Shown here piece by piece: positions 5,754 through 7,675 of a DNA stretch of 7,675 nt. The notes under the pieces were generated by a model. The model was not told where the DNA came from and searched no databases. It worked only from the letters and a program-made list of their open reading frames with translations. This DNA is from an uncultured Anaerosacchariphilus sp. (lineage in GTDB: Bacteria; Bacillota; Clostridia; Lachnospirales; Lachnospiraceae). Every line of letters starts with the position of its first letter. The first letter of the stretch is position 1. A program made the translations under genes and the position numbers. The stretch covers positions 1 through 7,675 of the forward strand of contig CAKROP010000087.1 of NCBI GenBank assembly GCA_934373375.1. Direction: 5' to 3'.

Positions 5754-7675
5754 TTACTGTACTCCCCGTTTCAAATGTCCCTTTGTGTAGCTGTACTCCG
5801 GTCTCCGGCACGGCGCGCCGCCGCAAAATACCTCTGTGTAATCCTTCAGGATTCTTCGGATTTCCTTCCGGCTCTCCAATGTAAAGCAGAGACGTAAAGC
5901 CTCCGGCGCAAGCCGCTCGATCTCTTCTTTATTATTCAGAAGGGACAGCGGTTCACTGTTATAGATTACATTATAACAGTATCGGCAGTAATTGACAGCC
6001 GGAAATTCTTTCTTATAGCGATCCACCAGCATCCGCACCGTCTCCTTCTGATCACAGCGCTCCACCGTCCGGTGCAGACAACCTGCCGTAATCATCAGCG
6101 GCAGATAACCGTAGGCAATGAGCTCGGCATCTCCGGCTCCCCGCTCCTTAAGCTCCCGGTCGTTCAGCTCCAGCGGAAGTGTTTCTCTTTCGATTCCCTG
6201 TTTTTTCCAGAATATGCCGGCTTCCTGATTCCAGCTGTAGAGGTTGTGATCACCAATCAGCGGCAGTTCCAGCCCCTGATTTTTTACAAATTCCAGCTCT
6301 TCCAGGTTTTTCAGTACCAGGCCGTCCAATCCCGCCTGCTTTATCAGCTCTGTCCGCTCCTCAAACCACTGTCTGGCGGGTGTCCGGAAAATCGTCGGCA
6401 GTACCAGCAGACAGTCCTTTTCTGCCCCGTGGCAGACATTTACATATTCCGGCAGCCGTTCAAAATCCAGCTTTTCGCTGGTCAGATAGACTGCCTGTAC
6501 CTCCGGAAAATCCAGCACTTCCGGCAGATACTCTGCCCGCTCCAACTGTACCCGAAGCGGAAAATGAGCTGGCTTCTGTGCCTTTTTGTCCGTATTCCCG
6601 CCTGCCCCGTTGCATGTAAGCGGCTTCCGTATATCTCCGGATGCTCTGTGCGTTCCTGCCGTACACTGCTCTGTCAGCTTCTCCAAGGCCTCCCGCCGCA
6701 TCCGGTTCAGCTGCCCGTTGGGGCAGAAGATATCGCCGTCCATCTGTATTGCGAGCTTTCCGAATATAAAGGGGGTATCCCCGGTCTTCATAAGCTGCTT
6801 GCGGATATCCGCCTCCGTCATAGGCTGATTCTTCGGCGCCTGGCCGGGCTCGCCCTCCACGCGCACCTCTGCGTCCCGATACCGCACCGTAAGCTCCGAC
6901 GGTCCATCCAGGGAAATGCGGAAGCTGCCTTCGATGGTTTCCTTCTTATCCCTGTCCAGATATTCTTTTCTAATCTCCTGCAGCAGCGCCTCGTATCGCT
7001 GCTTTTCCTGCATGGCCTTCTTTCCCTTCTCCTCAAAATGACTGGGTCTGGTCAGGGAAATCATATCGCGGCCATTGTGTACCTGATAATAGCCTCTGGA
7101 AAATCCGCCCCGGTTATAAAGTGCCTGCAGTTCCCCGTAATCCTTCGGATCCACACGGTATTTCTCCGCTCCATATTCCAGGTAATGATCCAGATATTTC
7201 CGATAAACGCGCACTACGCCTGCCGTGTACTCGGGTCGCTTCATCCGCCCCTCGATTTTCAGGGAGCAGACGCCTGCCGCCAGAATTTCCGGCAGGATCT
7301 CAATGGTACACATATCCTTGGGGCTTAAGATATACTCCTCGCCCTTTTTGCCGAGCAACTTTCCATCACCCTTCAACTGATAGGGCAGGCGGCAGGGCTG
7401 AGCGCACCGGCCACGGTTGCCGCTGCGGCCGCCAAACATGCTGCTCATCAGGCACTGGCCCGAATAACAGTAACAGAGGGCTCCGTGAATAAAGCTCTCA
7501 ATCTCCACATCCACGGTATCATGAATCCGGCGAATCTCCTGCAGCGACAGCTCCCTGGCCGTCACCACACGGGCAGCTCCCTGCTTTTTCAGAAATTCGG
7601 CTCCTTCCGCGCCAAGCACCGTCATCTGAGTGCTGGCGTGAATATCCAGATCCGGGAAGTTCTCGCGGATATAGG
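5754..7675 (-). CDS. U32 family protein with DUF3656 domain, RlhA-like (5' end outside window)
   Basis: The frame is open to the window edge. The Met at 7623-7625 is internal, because the 16 codons before it continue the family sequence (H-A-S-T-Q-M). Visible length is 639 residues; roughly 80-100 are missing. Counting from that Met, the U32 signature lies at 43-61 (E43, F45, G48-A-L-C51, G56-x-C58, S61), followed by R71-G-x-C74 and C78. Cys 51, 58, 74 and 78 match the [4Fe-4S] ligands of RlhA/TrhP/UbiU-type U32 proteins. A DUF3656 segment covers about 210-315 with K280-T-G-D-T-P and N303. A C-terminal barrel-like part carries a second set (C516, C524, C547, C550) and ends T-K-G-H-L-K-R-G. 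The family was named peptidase/collagenase, but characterised members hydroxylate RNA: E. coli RlhA, which also has DUF3656, makes 5-hydroxycytidine in 23S rRNA. The same activity here is inference. It heads the SEDS/PBP operon. Confidence 0.93.
   Translation of the reverse strand, partial: YIRENFPDLDIHASTQMTVLGAEGAEFLKKQGAARVVTARELSLQEIRRIHDTVDVEIESFIHGALCYCYSGQCLMSSMFGGRSGNRGRCAQPCRLPYQLKGDGKLLGKKGEEYILSPKDMCTIEILPEILAAGVCSLKIEGRMKRPEYTAGVVRVYRKYLDHYLEYGAEKYRVDPKDYGELQALYNRGGFSRGYYQVHNGRDMISLTRPSHFEEKGKKAMQEKQRYEALLQEIRKEYLDRDKKETIEGSFRISLDGPSELTVRYRDAEVRVEGEPGQAPKNQPMTEADIRKQLMKTGDTPFIFGKLAIQMDGDIFCPNGQLNRMRREALEKLTEQCTAGTHRASGDIRKPLTCNGAGGNTDKKAQKPAHFPLRVQLERAEYLPEVLDFPEVQAVYLTSEKLDFERLPEYVNVCHGAEKDCLLVLPTIFRTPARQWFEERTELIKQAGLDGLVLKNLEELEFVKNQGLELPLIGDHNLYSWNQEAGIFWKKQGIERETLPLELNDRELKERGAGDAELIAYGYLPLMITAGCLHRTVERCDQKETVRMLVDRYKKEFPAVNYCRYCYNVIYNSEPLSLLNNKEEIERLAPEALRLCFTLESRKEIRRILKDYTEVFCGGAPCRRPEYSYTKGHLKRGVQ

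Noticed and set aside
6072..7328. 418-codon open frame on the plus strand
   Set aside because: It lies entirely antisense to the U32 gene, whose motifs are clear; the translation is rich in Leu, Pro, Cys and Gln without recognisable domains and no ribosome binding site supports it.

Overview
The window looks like a chromosomal segment of a Gram-positive, spore-forming Clostridia member, most likely Lachnospiraceae-like. The reasons are the YtfI/YtfJ-type sporulation pair, a SEDS/class B PBP pair with clostridial features, strong AGGAGG-type ribosome binding sites, and a DUF3656-type U32 protein. The assignment to a family is inference from gene content. All supported genes lie on the minus strand, so the transcriptional order runs from high to low coordinates. 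I see no RNA gene, CRISPR array or insertion sequence.

Block 1 (7675 down to 2929) is a tightly packed operon. It holds a U32/DUF3656 protein (RlhA-like, 5' end outside the window), a SEDS glycosyltransferase (FtsW/RodA family, 4 nt after the U32 stop) and a class B penicillin-binding transpeptidase. The PBP start appears to be a TTG codon lying 80 nt inside the SEDS gene. The SEDS protein polymerises lipid II and the bPBP cross-links the strands. The U32 protein is probably an RNA-modifying enzyme and only shares transcription with them.

Block 2 (2911 down to 2337) is a NUDIX hydrolase gene with a near-consensus sigma-A promoter (TTGTCA, 17 nt, TATACT) and its own rho-independent terminator. 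No terminator is visible between the PBP gene and this promoter, so read-through from block 1 is likely to end at the same terminator.

Block 3 (2336 down to 1) holds a conserved 105-residue protein of unknown function, a YtfI-like DUF2953 membrane protein, YtfJ (GerW family), a 53-residue two-helix membrane protein, and the N-terminal 63 codons of a TraX-family membrane protein. The first two genes are separated by 4 nt. The 130-nt spacer upstream of ytfJ and the 81-nt spacer upstream of traX each contain an inverted repeat. The ytfI-ytfJ adjacency matches Bacillus subtilis and supports a sporulation or germination role for this block.

Intergenic space is short everywhere (no gap exceeds 130 nt). 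Overall this is ordinary conserved core genome. The points worth a second look are the SEDS/PBP overlap, small palindromic elements in spacers, an uncharacterised micro-membrane protein, a second four-cysteine set in the U32 protein, and a TraX homologue lacking the usual Asp-His pair.
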